From positions 868,001 to 932,000 of the forward strand of contig CBDIHH010000007.1 in NCBI GenBank assembly GCA_965279095.1: a stretch of 64,000 nucleotides of DNA. The letters are read 5' to 3'. The translations under genes were made by a program, and so were the position numbers. Position 1 is the stretch's first letter. Each line of letters opens with the position of its first letter. This document shows positions 33,355 to 43,146 of this stretch, piece after piece. The notes below the pieces were generated by a model, which was not told where the DNA came from, ran no database searches, and saw only the letters and a list, made by a program, of their open reading frames with translations. Source of the stretch: CBDIHH01 sp965279095. GTDB lineage: Bacteria; Pseudomonadota; Alphaproteobacteria; Caulobacterales; Caulobacteraceae.

Positions 33355-34161
33355 ATGCGCCTTCGGGTCGCCACCTGGAACATCAATTCCGTCCGCCTGC
33401 GCGCCGACCAGGTGGCCCGCTATGTGGCCGAGCACGCCCCCGACGTCCTGTGTCTGCAGGAGATCAAGTGCCAGAACGGCGAGTTCCCCATGGACGCCTT
33501 CGTGGAGATGGGCCTGCCGCACGTGCATGTACGCGGCCAGAAGGGCTGGCACGGGGTCGCCATCGCCTCGCGCCTGCCGATGGCGCCCGGGCCTGAGCTC
33601 GACCTTTGCAAACACGCCCACGCCCGCTGCGTGTCCGGGGTGGTGGAGGGGGTTGAGATCCACAACCTCTACATCCCCGCCGGCGGCGACGTGCCCGACC
33701 GCGACCTGAACCCGAAGTTCGACCACAAGCTGGACTTCTACGAGCGGCTGACCCGCGACATGGGGCGGCGCGACCCGTCCGCCCCCCTGATCGTCTGCGG
33801 CGATCTCAACGTCGCCCCGGGGGAGTTCGACGTCTGGAACCACAAATACATGTCCAAGATCGTCAGCCACACCCCGGTGGAGGTCGAGGCCATGCGGGCG
33901 TTGCAGGAGTCCATCGGCTTCATCGACATCCTGCGCGAGGCCGTGCCCGAGCCGGAGAAGCTGGCCTCGTGGTGGAGCTATCGGGCCGCCGACTTCCGCA
34001 AGTCCGCCCGCGGCCTACGCCTGGACCACCTGCTGCTCAGCCCCGGCTTGCGGGACGCCGCCTTCCGCTCCGGCGCGGCGGCGGCGCGGGTGCATGACAC
34101 GGTGCGCGCGTGGGAGCGGCCCAGCGACCATGCCCCGGTAAGCGTGGACCTGATCGTCTAA
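33355..34161 (+). CDS. xth: Exodeoxyribonuclease III (AP endonuclease)
   Basis: A 268-residue Exo III family nuclease. Metal and catalytic motifs: WNINSVR, CLQEIKCQ (catalytic Glu), YIPAGGD (Tyr), CGDLNVAPGEFDVWN (Asp and Asn), RLDHLLLS and ERPSDHAPV (final Asp-His). It cuts DNA at abasic sites and degrades 3' ends. ATG 33355 begins the conserved MRLRVATWNINS. Convergent with cenR. Confidence 0.95.
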   Translation: MRLRVATWNINSVRLRADQVARYVAEHAPDVLCLQEIKCQNGEFPMDAFVEMGLPHVHVRGQKGWHGVAIASRLPMAPGPELDLCKHAHARCVSGVVEGVEIHNLYIPAGGDVPDRDLNPKFDHKLDFYERLTRDMGRRDPSAPLIVCGDLNVAPGEFDVWNHKYMSKIVSHTPVEVEAMRALQESIGFIDILREAVPEPEKLASWWSYRAADFRKSARGLRLDHLLLSPGLRDAAFRSGAAAARVHDTVRAWERPSDHAPVSVDLIV

Positions 34162-34283
34162 GGTCTGCGTGGTTCGAGACGCCTGCTGCGCAGGCTCCTC
34201 ACCATGAGGACCGCTTGTTCATGCAACACCCTCGTCATGGTGAGGAGCGCCCGACAGGGCGCGTCTCGAACCACGCACGACCT
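34161..34283. repeat. Nested palindromic repeat filling the xth/cenR convergent gap
   Basis: Outer arms TGCGTGGTTCGAGACGC (34166-34182) and its exact complement GCGTCTCGAACCACGCA (34261-34277). Inside are GCTCCTCACCATGA (34194-34207) and its complement TCATGGTGAGGAGC (34235-34248), with a small side hairpin on each arm. The structure spans exactly from the xth stop to the cenR stop, so it probably serves as a bidirectional terminator. Repeats of this kind are common between alphaproteobacterial genes. Confidence 0.85.
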
Positions 34284-34968
34284 AGGGTTCCAGCCTGTAC
34301 CCGCCCGCGTCTGTCAGTAGCAGCTTGGCGCTGGTGGGGTCGATCTCGATCTTCTGGCGCAGGCGGTAGACGTGGGTCTCCAGGGTGTGGGTGGTGACAC
34401 CGGCGTTGTAGCCCCACACCTCGGCCAGCAGCTCGTCGCGCGGCACCGCCTTGCCCCCGGCGCGGTAGAGGTATTTGAGGATCGAGGTCTCCTTCTCGGT
34501 CAGGCGGATCTTGCGGGCCTTGTCGTCCACCAGAAGCTTGGCCGCGGGGCGGAACTCATAGGGCCCGATCTTGAACACCGCGTCCTCGGACTGCTCGTGG
34601 CTGCGCAGCTGGGCGCGCATGCGGGCCAGCAGCACCGCGAACTTGAAGGGCTTGGTGACATAGTCATTGGCCCCGGCGTCCAGCCCCAGGATGGTGTCGG
34701 AATCGCTCACCGCGGCGGTCAGCATGATCACCGGGCAGGTCACGCCGCTCTTGCGCATCAGGCGGCAGACCTCGCGGCCGTCCATGTCGGGCAGGTCCAC
34801 GTCCAGCAGCACCAGGTCGGGGCGCAGCTCCTTGGCCAGGCGAACCCCCTCGGCCCCGGCGCCGGCCTCGGTGACGGCGAATTCCTCGTGCAGGTCGATC
34901 TGCTCGGCCAGGGCGCCGCGAAGATCGGCGTCGTCGTCGACGATGAGGATGGTCTTGCTTTGCGCCAT
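34282..34968 (-). CDS. cenR: OmpR-family response regulator CenR
   Basis: A 228-residue response regulator. Receiver: acidic pocket VDDDAD, phosphoacceptor Asp56 in LLDVDLPDMDG, Thr in LTAAV, Lys in VTKPF. C-terminal winged helix: LTEKETSILKYLYRAGGKAV and THTLETHVYRLRQKIE. It is named CenR because the Caulobacter cell-envelope regulator CenR occupies the same place beside yggS, thiE, ntrZ and leuS near the origin. CenR is essential for envelope integrity there. The name rests on synteny and family, not on alignment. Confidence 0.8.
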   Translation of the reverse strand: MAQSKTILIVDDDADLRGALAEQIDLHEEFAVTEAGAGAEGVRLAKELRPDLVLLDVDLPDMDGREVCRLMRKSGVTCPVIMLTAAVSDSDTILGLDAGANDYVTKPFKFAVLLARMRAQLRSHEQSEDAVFKIGPYEFRPAAKLLVDDKARKIRLTEKETSILKYLYRAGGKAVPRDELLAEVWGYNAGVTTHTLETHVYRLRQKIEIDPTSAKLLLTDAGGYRLEP

Positions 34969-35035
34969 GGAAATACCTGTACCTTCCCTCCCAGTGTCGC
35001 GGAAGGCCGTGTCGACAAGATGGCCCGGCGGCGGC

Positions 35036-35704
35036 CTAGCCGCGAGGGCCGAACAGGGCCGAGCCCACCCGCACCGAGGTGGCGCCGTGGCGCACCGCGG
35101 TCTCGAAATCGTCGCTCATGCCCATGGACAGCCGGTCCAGGCCATTGCGGGCGGCGATCGCGGCCAGCAGGGAAAAATGCAGGCCCGCCGGCTCGCCCAC
35201 GGGGGGGATGCACATCAGCCCCTCCAGGGTCAGGCCGAAGTCCCCCCGGCAGCGGGCGATGAAGGCATCCGCCTCATGAGGCGCCGCCCCAGCCTTCTGC
35301 GGCTCCTCGCCGGTGTTCACCTGGACATAGAGGCGCGGACAGCAGCCGGCCTTCTGCGCGGCCTCGGCCAGGGCGCCGGCCAGCTTGTCGCGATCCAGGG
35401 TCTCGATGACGTCGAACAGGGCCGTCGCCTCCGCCGCCTTGTTGCTCTGCAGGGGTCCGATCAGGCGCAGCTCCAGGCCGGCGCGGCGGTCGGCCCACCG
35501 GCTCTGCGCCTCCTGCACCCGGTTCTCGCCGAACACCGTCTGCCCCGCCGCCAGGATCGGCGCGATCCGCTCCCACGGCTGTTGCTTGGAGACGGCCACC
35601 AGGGTCACATCGCCGGCGCTGCGGCCGACCTCGGCGGCGGCGCGGGCGATGCGGGCCAGGACCTCGGCGCGGGCCTGGGCGGGATCGAAGGAGGGTGCGG
35701 TCAT
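35036..35704 (-). CDS. yggS: YggS-family PLP homeostasis protein
   Basis: A 222-residue single-domain alanine-racemase-fold PLP protein. LVAVSKQQPWE has the PLP lysine, FGENRVQEAQSRW and LRLIGPLQSNK are conserved, and LSMGMSDDFETAVRHGATSVRVGSALFG is the signature C-terminus. YggS keeps vitamin B6 and keto/amino-acid pools balanced. Its start overlaps the divergent thiE-like gene's putative start by a few bases, so both promoters must lie inside the other gene or the starts differ. Confidence 0.95.
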   Translation of the reverse strand: MTAPSFDPAQARAEVLARIARAAAEVGRSAGDVTLVAVSKQQPWERIAPILAAGQTVFGENRVQEAQSRWADRRAGLELRLIGPLQSNKAAEATALFDVIETLDRDKLAGALAEAAQKAGCCPRLYVQVNTGEEPQKAGAAPHEADAFIARCRGDFGLTLEGLMCIPPVGEPAGLHFSLLAAIAARNGLDRLSMGMSDDFETAVRHGATSVRVGSALFGPRG

Positions 35705-36324
35705 TGACGGGACGTGACGCGATATGGGCGCTGGCGCAAGCGGGCAGACGGCTGCATCGCCGCGCCGACGCGCCCGCCGCCCTGCCGCCGGCCTTCTTCG
35801 TCACCGATCCCGCGCGCGACCTCGATGCGGCCGCGGTGATGGAGCGGCTTCCGCGCGGCTGCGGCGTCATCTACCGCGCCTTCGGTGCGGCCGGGGCCGA
35901 GGTCGAAGGGCGGCGGCTGATGGCCATCGCCCGCCGGCGCGGCCTTGTGCTGCTGGTGGGGGCCGATCCGCGCCTCGCCGCCGCCATCGGCGCCGACGGG
36001 GTGCACCTGCCCGAGCGGCTGATCCCCGCCTGCCGCGCGCTGCGGGCCCGTCGCCCTCGGTGGCTGTTCACGGCGGCGGCGCATGACGCGGGCGCGGCGC
36101 GGGCCGCGCGCCGGGCGGGGGCGCAGGCGGTGCTGGCCTCGGCGGTGTTTCCCAGCGCCAGCCCCTCGGCGGGCCGGCCCCTGGGCCTCCTGCGGTTCTC
36201 CGCCCTGGTGCGCGCCGCGGGCCTGCCGGTCTACGCGCTGGGCGGAGTCGACAGCAAAAACGCGCCGCGGCTTTTGGGCACGGGCGCGTCGGGCTTGGCG
36301 GCGGTGGACGGGTTTAGAACTTGA
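35695..36324 (+). CDS. Thiamine phosphate synthase/TenI-like protein
   Basis: A TIM-barrel protein of up to 209 residues. FFVTDPAR at the N-terminus, VLLVGADPRLAAAIGADGVHLPE and the phosphate-binding VYALGGVDSKNAPRL loop mark the ThiE/TenI family. ThiE proper uses conserved basic and Asp residues for thiazole/pyrimidine coupling, several of which are not obvious here, so a TenI-like or diverged role is possible. Start codon uncertain: GTG 35695 or TTG 35704, both overlapping yggS. Its end overlaps convergent ntrZ by 11 bases. Confidence 0.8.
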   Translation: MRSLTGRDAIWALAQAGRRLHRRADAPAALPPAFFVTDPARDLDAAAVMERLPRGCGVIYRAFGAAGAEVEGRRLMAIARRRGLVLLVGADPRLAAAIGADGVHLPERLIPACRALRARRPRWLFTAAAHDAGAARAARRAGAQAVLASAVFPSASPSAGRPLGLLRFSALVRAAGLPVYALGGVDSKNAPRLLGTGASGLAAVDGFRT

Positions 36325-36727
36325 AGGTGGTCTCGAGCCGAACGCGCGGGGCGGGCTGGCGAGGGGCCATGTCCTTGGCGAGGTTGCGAGTGTCACCGAG
36401 GGCGACGCCGCCGCCGACCCGCAGGGAGGGGGTCAGCTTGTAGTAGGCGCCGGCCTGGACCACGTCTTTCGGAGCCAGTTCCCGGAAGGCGGGCTGTTCC
36501 ATGTCGAACTTCAGGCCCCAACGTCCCTTGCTGGCGTCCCACTGCATCGACTTGCGGCCCCCTTGGAGGCCCCATTCGTTGGCGGCGGGGGTCAGGGCGT
36601 CGCGGGTGGTGAAGCTGATCTGGGGCTGGGTCTTGCCCTTGGCGGTTTCGGCGTGCGCCACCGTCGCGGTTCCCGTAAGAACCAGCGCCGACATGGCCAT
36701 CGCCAATTTAATCCGCCCCGAGATCAT
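36314..36727 (-). CDS. ntrZ: NtrZ-like periplasmic regulatory protein
   Basis: A 137-residue exported protein. Signal peptide ends TVAHA-E (about residue 26). The mature part has NEWGLQGGRKSMQWDASKGRWGLKFDMEQP and YYKLTPSLRVGGGVALG, beta-strand-like repeats of a small barrel or beta sheet, ending FKF. In Caulobacter NtrZ is a periplasmic inhibitor of the sensor kinase NtrY, and its gene lies directly before the DUF3576 gene and leuS, as here. Assignment uses this synteny together with size, export signal and motif style. Alternative: generic secreted beta protein. Confidence 0.75.
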   Translation of the reverse strand: MISGRIKLAMAMSALVLTGTATVAHAETAKGKTQPQISFTTRDALTPAANEWGLQGGRKSMQWDASKGRWGLKFDMEQPAFRELAPKDVVQAGAYYKLTPSLRVGGGVALGDTRNLAKDMAPRQPAPRVRLETTFKF

Positions 36728-36988
36728 GACCCGACTGTTCGCCCCTGAAGTTCTGGCAGGGATACATCGCCCCGCCTTGAACCTGAACGTCGATTAGAGG
36801 CGGATGATCCGTGCGGTCAACCATCGCGCGCAGAAATCAGGCCCGAAATGTCAGACTCCTGGCGCCTGTGGCGCAGGCGCCACGCAAACACCTCTTTTGA
36901 CCCGCCGACTGCATGCTATAGAGCCTAGCCGTCGGGGCTGGCGCGCGTGCGCCGAGCCTATGCCGGACTTTGATTTGGAGCGGAAGCG

Positions 36989-37492
36989 ATGGCGTTGAAG
37001 CGCGTGGCGTCGGTGGCCTTCATGGCCCTGTGCCTTTTCCCCGCGGCGGGCTGCGCCGGACGAGGCGGAGGCGGCCCCGCGGTGTTCACCACCCAGTCCA
37101 ACGACGGCGGCGGCATCAATCCCTTCCGCATGGGACGGCGCGGCGGCGGCTCCAACCAGAACGCCGCGGCCATCGGTGTGAACAGCTACCTGTGGCGCGC
37201 GACGCTCGACACCCTGGCCTTCATGCCCCTGGCTTCGGCCGACCCCTACGGCGGCGTCATCATCACCGACTGGTATGTGAACCCCGACCAGCCCACCGAG
37301 CGCTTCAAGGCCACCGTCTACATCCTCGACACCCGCCTGCGCGCCGACGGCCTGAACGTCACGGTGTTCAAGCAGACCAAGGACTTGCAGGGCGGCTGGC
37401 TCGACGGCGCGACCTCGCCCCAGACCGAGACCGACATCGAAAACGCGATCCTCACCCGCGCCCGGCAACTGCGGCTTTCCAACCTCAGGTAG
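36989..37492 (+). CDS. DUF3576 lipoprotein
   Basis: A 167-residue lipoprotein. MALKRVASVAFMALCLFPAAGC gives a lipobox (AAGC), followed by a Gly-rich linker with an RMGRRGGGS segment. The conserved body runs NSYLWRATLDTLAFMPLASADPYGGVIITDWY and ends in an ENAILTRARQLRLS helix, the DUF3576 pattern. Function unknown; conserved in alphaproteobacteria upstream of leuS-lptE, hence probably connected with the envelope. Upstream 36728-36988 holds only promoters for this gene and ntrZ. Confidence 0.88.
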   Translation: MALKRVASVAFMALCLFPAAGCAGRGGGGPAVFTTQSNDGGGINPFRMGRRGGGSNQNAAAIGVNSYLWRATLDTLAFMPLASADPYGGVIITDWYVNPDQPTERFKATVYILDTRLRADGLNVTVFKQTKDLQGGWLDGATSPQTETDIENAILTRARQLRLSNLR

Positions 37493-37602
37493 CAGTCTCC
37501 GGCTGGGCGTCCCCCTGCCTCCCAACCCGCGGCCGCGCTGCGCGCGTGGCGGCGCGATGACATAGACGGGGCGATCCGAGCCCCACCAGGATTCCAGGCG
37601 CC

Positions 37603-40182
37603 ATGGCCCGATACAATCCCGAGGAGGTCGAGCCCCGTTGGCGCGCCGCCTGGGCGCAGGCGGACGTGTTCCGGGCGCCCGAACGGCCCCGCGAGGGTCG
37701 TCCCAAGGCCTATGTGCTGGAGATGTTCCCCTACCCGTCCGGGCGCCTGCACATGGGCCATGTGCGCAACTACGCCATGGGCGACGTGGTCGCCCGCTAC
37801 AAACGCGCCCTGGGCTTCGACGTCCTGCACCCCATGGGCTGGGACGCCTTCGGCATGCCCGCCGAGAACGCCGCCATGGAGAGCGGCATCCACCCGCGCG
37901 TGTCCACTTACGCCAACATCGCCGCCATGCGCGGCCAGCTGGAGCAGATGGGCCTGTCGCTGGACTGGTCGCGCGAGCTGGCCACCTGCGATCCGGAATA
38001 CTACGGCCAGCAGCAGCGCTGGTTCCTGGAGCTGCTGCGCCGCGGCCTGGTCTATCGCAAGGAAAGCGTCGTCAACTGGGATCCGGTGGACCACACCGTC
38101 CTGGCCAATGAGCAGGTCATCGACGGCCGCGGCTGGCGCTCGGGCGCGATGGTCGAGAAGCGCAAGCTGACCCAGTGGTTCCTGCGCATCACCGACTATG
38201 CCGAGGCCCTGCTGGACGGGCTGAAGACCCTCGACCGCTGGCCCGACAAGGTCCGGCTGATGCAGGAGAACTGGATCGGCAAGTCGCGCGGGCTGCAGTT
38301 CCGTTTCGCCTTCGACGGGGCCGCGCCGGAAGGGTTCGCCGACGGCCTGGAGGTCTACACCACCCGCCCGGACACCCTGTTCGGCGCCAGCTTCGTTGGC
38401 GTCGCCCCCGACCACCCCCTGGCCGAGCGGCTGGCCCACGGCAACCCCGAGCTGGCCCAGTTCATCGAGGACTGCCGCAAGGGCGGGGCCACCGAGGCCG
38501 AGATCGAAACCGCGGAGAAGCGCGGCCGTGACACCGGCCTGCGGGTTCGCCACCCGTTCGATCGCGAGCGCACCCTGCCCGTCTGGGTGGCCAACTTCAT
38601 CCTCATGGACTACGGCACGGGCGCCATCTTCGGCTGCCCGGCGCACGACCAGCGCGACCTGGACTTCGCCCGCAAATACGCCTTGCCGGTGACGCCGGTG
38701 GTGCTGCCGTCCGGCGAGGATCCCGCCGCCTTCTCCATCGGCGACGAGGCCTATGTCGGCCCCGGCCGCATCTTCAACTCGGCCTTCCTCGACGGCCTCG
38801 AGGTGGAGGCCGCCAAGGCGCAGGCCATCGCCCGCATCGAGGCCCTGGGCCTGGGCGAAGGCGCCACCGTCTACCGCCTGCGCGACTGGGGCGTGTCGCG
38901 GCAACGCTACTGGGGCTGCCCCATCCCGGTGATCCACTGCGCCCGCTGTGGGCCGCAGCCGGTTCCCGATGATCAGCTGCCGGTGGTGTTGCCCGAGGAC
39001 GTCACCTTCGACCGCCCCGGCAACCCCCTGCTGCGCCATCCCACCTGGCGCCACACCCCCTGCCCGGGCTGCGGCGGCCCGGCCGAGCGCGAGACCGACA
39101 CCCTCGACACCTTCGTCGATTCCTCCTGGTATTTCGCCCGCTTCACCGACCCCCGCGCCGCCACTCCGGTGGACGCGGCCGCCGCCGACGCCTGGCTGCC
39201 GGTCGACCAGTATATCGGCGGCGTCGAGCACGCCGTCCTGCACCTGCTCTATGCCCGCTTCATCACCCGCGCCCTGAAGGACGCCGGCCTGCTGGGGGTG
39301 GAGGAGCCCTTCGCCGGCCTGTTCACCCAGGGCATGGTGACGCACGAGACCTACCAGTCCGGCGACGGCCGCTGGGTCGCCCCGGGCGACATCGAGCGGG
39401 CGGCCGGCGGCTGGATCGAGACCGCCAGCGGCCAGCCGGTCCAGGTCGGGCCCATCGAGAAGATGTCCAAGTCCAAGAAGAACGTCGTCGCTCCCGAGGA
39501 CATCTTCGCCGCCTATGGGGTGGACGCCGCCCGCCTGTTTGTGATGTCCGACTCGCCCCCCGAGCGGGACGTGCAGTGGACCACGGGCGGGGTCGAGGGA
39601 GCCTGGCGCTTCGTCAACCGGGTGTGGAACGAGTTCGACACCCAGCCCCGCGACGTAGCCCCCTCCGCCGCCCTGGACGACCCCGGCGCCAAGACCCTGC
39701 TGCAGGCGGCGCACCGCACCATCAAGGGCGTCGCCGACGGCATCGACAACTTCCGCTTCAACAGCGGCATCGCGCGCCTGTATGAATTCCTCAATGTCCT
39801 CAAGGGCTTCCCAGCCGAGGGCGCGTCGGGCCCGGTGCTGGCCGCCCGCGCCGAGGCCCTGTCGATCCTGGCCCGGCTGATCGCGCCCTTCACCCCGCAC
39901 CTGGCCGAGGAGGCCTGGGCCCGGGTCGGCGGCGACGGCATGGTGGTGAACGCGCCCTGGCCCGCCTATGACGGCGCCCTCGCGGCCGAGGACGAGCGCG
40001 TGCTGCCGGTGCAGATCAACGGCAAGCGCCGCGGCGAGGTGCGGGCGCCGGTGGGCGCGTCCGAGGCCGAGGTCGAGGCCATCGCCCTGGCCGACGCCGC
40101 GGTGGCGCGCCACCTCGAAGGCATGACGGTGCGCAAGGTGATCGTGGTAAAGGATCGCATCGTCAATATCGTCGCCGGGTGA
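37603..40182 (+). CDS. leuS: Leucyl-tRNA synthetase
   Basis: An 859-residue class Ia synthetase. HIGH motif as YPSGRLHMGHVRNY, editing domain with YTTRPDTLFGASFVG (conserved Thr-rich T-R-P-D-T), zinc-like CPGCGGPAERETDTLDTFVDSSWY segment, and KMSKS as EKMSKSKKN (Lys620). It attaches leucine to tRNA-Leu and edits mischarged norvaline/isoleucine. It heads leuS-lptE-holA: lptE begins 4 bases after its stop. Confidence 0.97.
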   Translation: MARYNPEEVEPRWRAAWAQADVFRAPERPREGRPKAYVLEMFPYPSGRLHMGHVRNYAMGDVVARYKRALGFDVLHPMGWDAFGMPAENAAMESGIHPRVSTYANIAAMRGQLEQMGLSLDWSRELATCDPEYYGQQQRWFLELLRRGLVYRKESVVNWDPVDHTVLANEQVIDGRGWRSGAMVEKRKLTQWFLRITDYAEALLDGLKTLDRWPDKVRLMQENWIGKSRGLQFRFAFDGAAPEGFADGLEVYTTRPDTLFGASFVGVAPDHPLAERLAHGNPELAQFIEDCRKGGATEAEIETAEKRGRDTGLRVRHPFDRERTLPVWVANFILMDYGTGAIFGCPAHDQRDLDFARKYALPVTPVVLPSGEDPAAFSIGDEAYVGPGRIFNSAFLDGLEVEAAKAQAIARIEALGLGEGATVYRLRDWGVSRQRYWGCPIPVIHCARCGPQPVPDDQLPVVLPEDVTFDRPGNPLLRHPTWRHTPCPGCGGPAERETDTLDTFVDSSWYFARFTDPRAATPVDAAAADAWLPVDQYIGGVEHAVLHLLYARFITRALKDAGLLGVEEPFAGLFTQGMVTHETYQSGDGRWVAPGDIERAAGGWIETASGQPVQVGPIEKMSKSKKNVVAPEDIFAAYGVDAARLFVMSDSPPERDVQWTTGGVEGAWRFVNRVWNEFDTQPRDVAPSAALDDPGAKTLLQAAHRTIKGVADGIDNFRFNSGIARLYEFLNVLKGFPAEGASGPVLAARAEALSILARLIAPFTPHLAEEAWARVGGDGMVVNAPWPAYDGALAAEDERVLPVQINGKRRGEVRAPVGASEAEVEAIALADAAVARHLEGMTVRKVIVVKDRIVNIVAG

Positions 40183-40186
40183 GGGC

Positions 40187-40837
40187 ATGAACCGTCGAAC
40201 CATCGCCGCCCTGCTCTGCGCCACCGGCCTGCTGGCCGGGTGCGCCGGGCCCCTGGGCGAGTTCCGCCCCCTCTACGCCACGGCTGCCGGCCCCGGCCTG
40301 TCGCGCATCGAAACCCGCTCGCCCGACGGGCGGATCGGCTATCTGCTGCGTGAGGAGGTGGACGACGCCTTCGGCATGGACCGCACCCAGCCGCCCCTTT
40401 ACCGCCTGGTGCTGAACGTCAAGGAGGCGCGCTATCCCCGCGGCCTGCGCATCGACAATGTCGCCAACCGCTATGAGCTGAACGTGCAGGTCGGCTATGT
40501 GCTGATCGACCTGGCCACCCGCAAGGCCCTCGACCGGGGCCTGCTGGCGACCATCGTCACCTATGATTCCGCCGACCAGGCCTATGCCGCCGTGGCCGCG
40601 CACCAGGACGGCCAGCGCCGGGCTGCGGCCGACATGGCCACCCGGCTGCGGGTCTCCCTCGCCACCTATTTCGCCAATCCGGCCGCCCGGGGCGACCCCG
40701 AGGCCGGCGTCGCCGCCCTGAAGGCGCAGGATATCCAGACCCTTACCGACCGCATGGCGCCCCAGGCCATCGATTCCCCCTCGGCCCGGGCCCTGCAGTC
40801 GGGCGCCGAGCGGCGTGAGGAGCTCGACCAGAATTGA
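40187..40837 (+). CDS. lptE: LPS-assembly lipoprotein LptE
   Basis: A 216-residue lipoprotein. MNRRTIAALLCATGLLAGC has the lipobox LAGC. The body FRPLYATAAGPGLSRIETRSPDGRIGYLLREEVDDAF fits LptE, with helical C-terminus around residues 140-200. LptE plugs LptD and delivers LPS to the cell surface. The stop overlaps the TTG start of holA. Confidence 0.9.
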   Translation: MNRRTIAALLCATGLLAGCAGPLGEFRPLYATAAGPGLSRIETRSPDGRIGYLLREEVDDAFGMDRTQPPLYRLVLNVKEARYPRGLRIDNVANRYELNVQVGYVLIDLATRKALDRGLLATIVTYDSADQAYAAVAAHQDGQRRAAADMATRLRVSLATYFANPAARGDPEAGVAALKAQDIQTLTDRMAPQAIDSPSARALQSGAERREELDQN

Positions 40838-41886
40838 TCCTGAGCAAGCGCCCGGACATCGAGCGTTTCCTCGCCAAGCCCGACCCGGCCATCCGCGCCG
40901 TGGTCATCTACGGCCGCGATCGCGGCATCGTCCATGAGCGGGCCGACGCCCTGGCCGCCAGGATCGTGCCGCGCCCGGACGACCCCTTCGACGTCGCCCT
41001 GCTCACCGACGGCGACATCGACGGGGACGCCGCCCGCCTCGCCGACGAGCTGTCCGCCCTGTCGATGATGGGCGGCCGCCGCCTGGTCCGCCTGCGACTG
41101 GACGAGCGCGCCGGACCCGACAAGACCGCCGCCGAGGCCCTGAAGAGCCACCTGGACGGGGCCCTCAACCCCGACGCCTTCTTCCTGGTGGAGGCCGGCA
41201 ACCTTGGCCGCGACTCCGCCCTGCGCAAGGCCGCCGAGGCGGCCAAGGCCGGCGCCTACTGTATTCCCTGCTACGAGGACGACACGGGCGACATCGCCCG
41301 CATGGTCCGCGAGGCCCTGTCCAAGGACGGGGTGGGCCTGACCAGCGAGGCCCTGGACCTGTTCGTCGCCCGCCTGCCCCGCGAGCGCGGCGTCGCGCGC
41401 CAGGAGATCGAACGCCTCGCCCTCTATCTCGGGCCCGGCTCCGGGGCGACCGCCACGCCGGCGGATCTCGAGGCCTTCCTGGGCGTGGAGCCCGAAGCCT
41501 CCCTGGCGGATGCGGCCATCGACGCCTTCGGGGCCCGGCTCGGCGCCGTCCAGGCGGGCCTTCGCCGCGCCCAGGCCGAGGGAGAAAGCGGACCGGCCGC
41601 CGTCAGGGCCATGGGCATGCACGCCGGCCGCCTGCGCCGGACCCTGACCCTGGTGAAAAGCGGCGCCGGCCTGCCCGAGGCGGCCAAGGCCTCGGGGGTG
41701 TTCTGGAAGAACGAGCGCGAATTCCTGCGCCAGGCCCGCGCCTGGAGCCTGCCCCATCTCGACGAGGTCCAGGCCGAGGTCCTCGCTGCGGATCGGGCCT
41801 GCAAGCAGGCGGGCTCTCCCGACAGCCTGATCGCCGAGCGCCTGGCCCTCGGCATCGCCGGCCGCGCCCGCCGCCTTGGGCTGTAG
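40834..41886 (+). CDS. holA: DNA polymerase III delta subunit
   Basis: A 350-residue clamp-loader delta subunit: IRAVVIYGRDRGIVHERAD, the FFLVEAGNLGRDSALRKAAE core and a C-terminal helical collar domain. It opens the beta sliding clamp. Translation starts at TTG 40834 inside the lptE stop, strict coupling. Convergent with parB, separated by composite repeat copy C. Confidence 0.93.
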   Translation: MILSKRPDIERFLAKPDPAIRAVVIYGRDRGIVHERADALAARIVPRPDDPFDVALLTDGDIDGDAARLADELSALSMMGGRRLVRLRLDERAGPDKTAAEALKSHLDGALNPDAFFLVEAGNLGRDSALRKAAEAAKAGAYCIPCYEDDTGDIARMVREALSKDGVGLTSEALDLFVARLPRERGVARQEIERLALYLGPGSGATATPADLEAFLGVEPEASLADAAIDAFGARLGAVQAGLRRAQAEGESGPAAVRAMGMHAGRLRRTLTLVKSGAGLPEAAKASGVFWKNEREFLRQARAWSLPHLDEVQAEVLAADRACKQAGSPDSLIAERLALGIAGRARRLGL

Positions 41887-41910
41887 GTCTCGGCTCGACA
41901 GCCACTGAGT

Positions 41911-42070
41911 CCGGCGGCGCTGCCCCTTCCACCACGCCGCTGCGCGGCGCGGTCCCCCTTCCCCACGCCTACGGCGCGGGGCAGGAGAGGGGGCTTCTCC
42001 GCCCCCGACGGCGCAGCCGGCGGGGGAGGGGGACCGCCGGCCATGGGCCGGGGGTGGAGGGGGCTGCGCG
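41911..42070. repeat. Composite GC-rich inverted repeat, copy C
   Basis: The arms are related to copies A, B and D: GGCGGCGCTGCCCCTTCCACCACG at the left and a diverged GGGGGAGGGGGACC...GGTGGAGGGGGC-type arm on the right, with an unusual middle (GGAGAGGGGGCTTCTCCGCCCC). It occupies the convergent holA/parB gap. The rest of the gap to 42231 is plain sequence with a TTTG patch and no gene. Limits approximate. Confidence 0.75.
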
Positions 42071-42231
42071 AGGACAGCCGGAATTTGCCCCGCCAATCCG
42101 CTCAATCAGGACGGCGAAAATCGGCCCTGTGGCGAAATAAGCCGGCCCCGCCGCACCCCTGCCGGGCCCTCTGCGCCTCAGCCGGGGCCGGCGGGATTAG
42201 CCCTTTGTATTCAATGGCTTATGAGGGCGCC

Positions 42232-43134
<903 letters not shown>

Positions 43135-43146
43135 GCTCGATTCCCC

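Noticed and set aside
34161..34283. tRNA gene suggested by the GGTTCGAGAC segment and cloverleaf shape
   Set aside because: No acceptor-stem/anticodon arrangement or discriminator fits; the structure is a symmetrical palindrome.
37318..40224. 968-residue open frame antisense to leuS
   Set aside because: Same shadow effect; leuS on the other strand is complete with all motifs.
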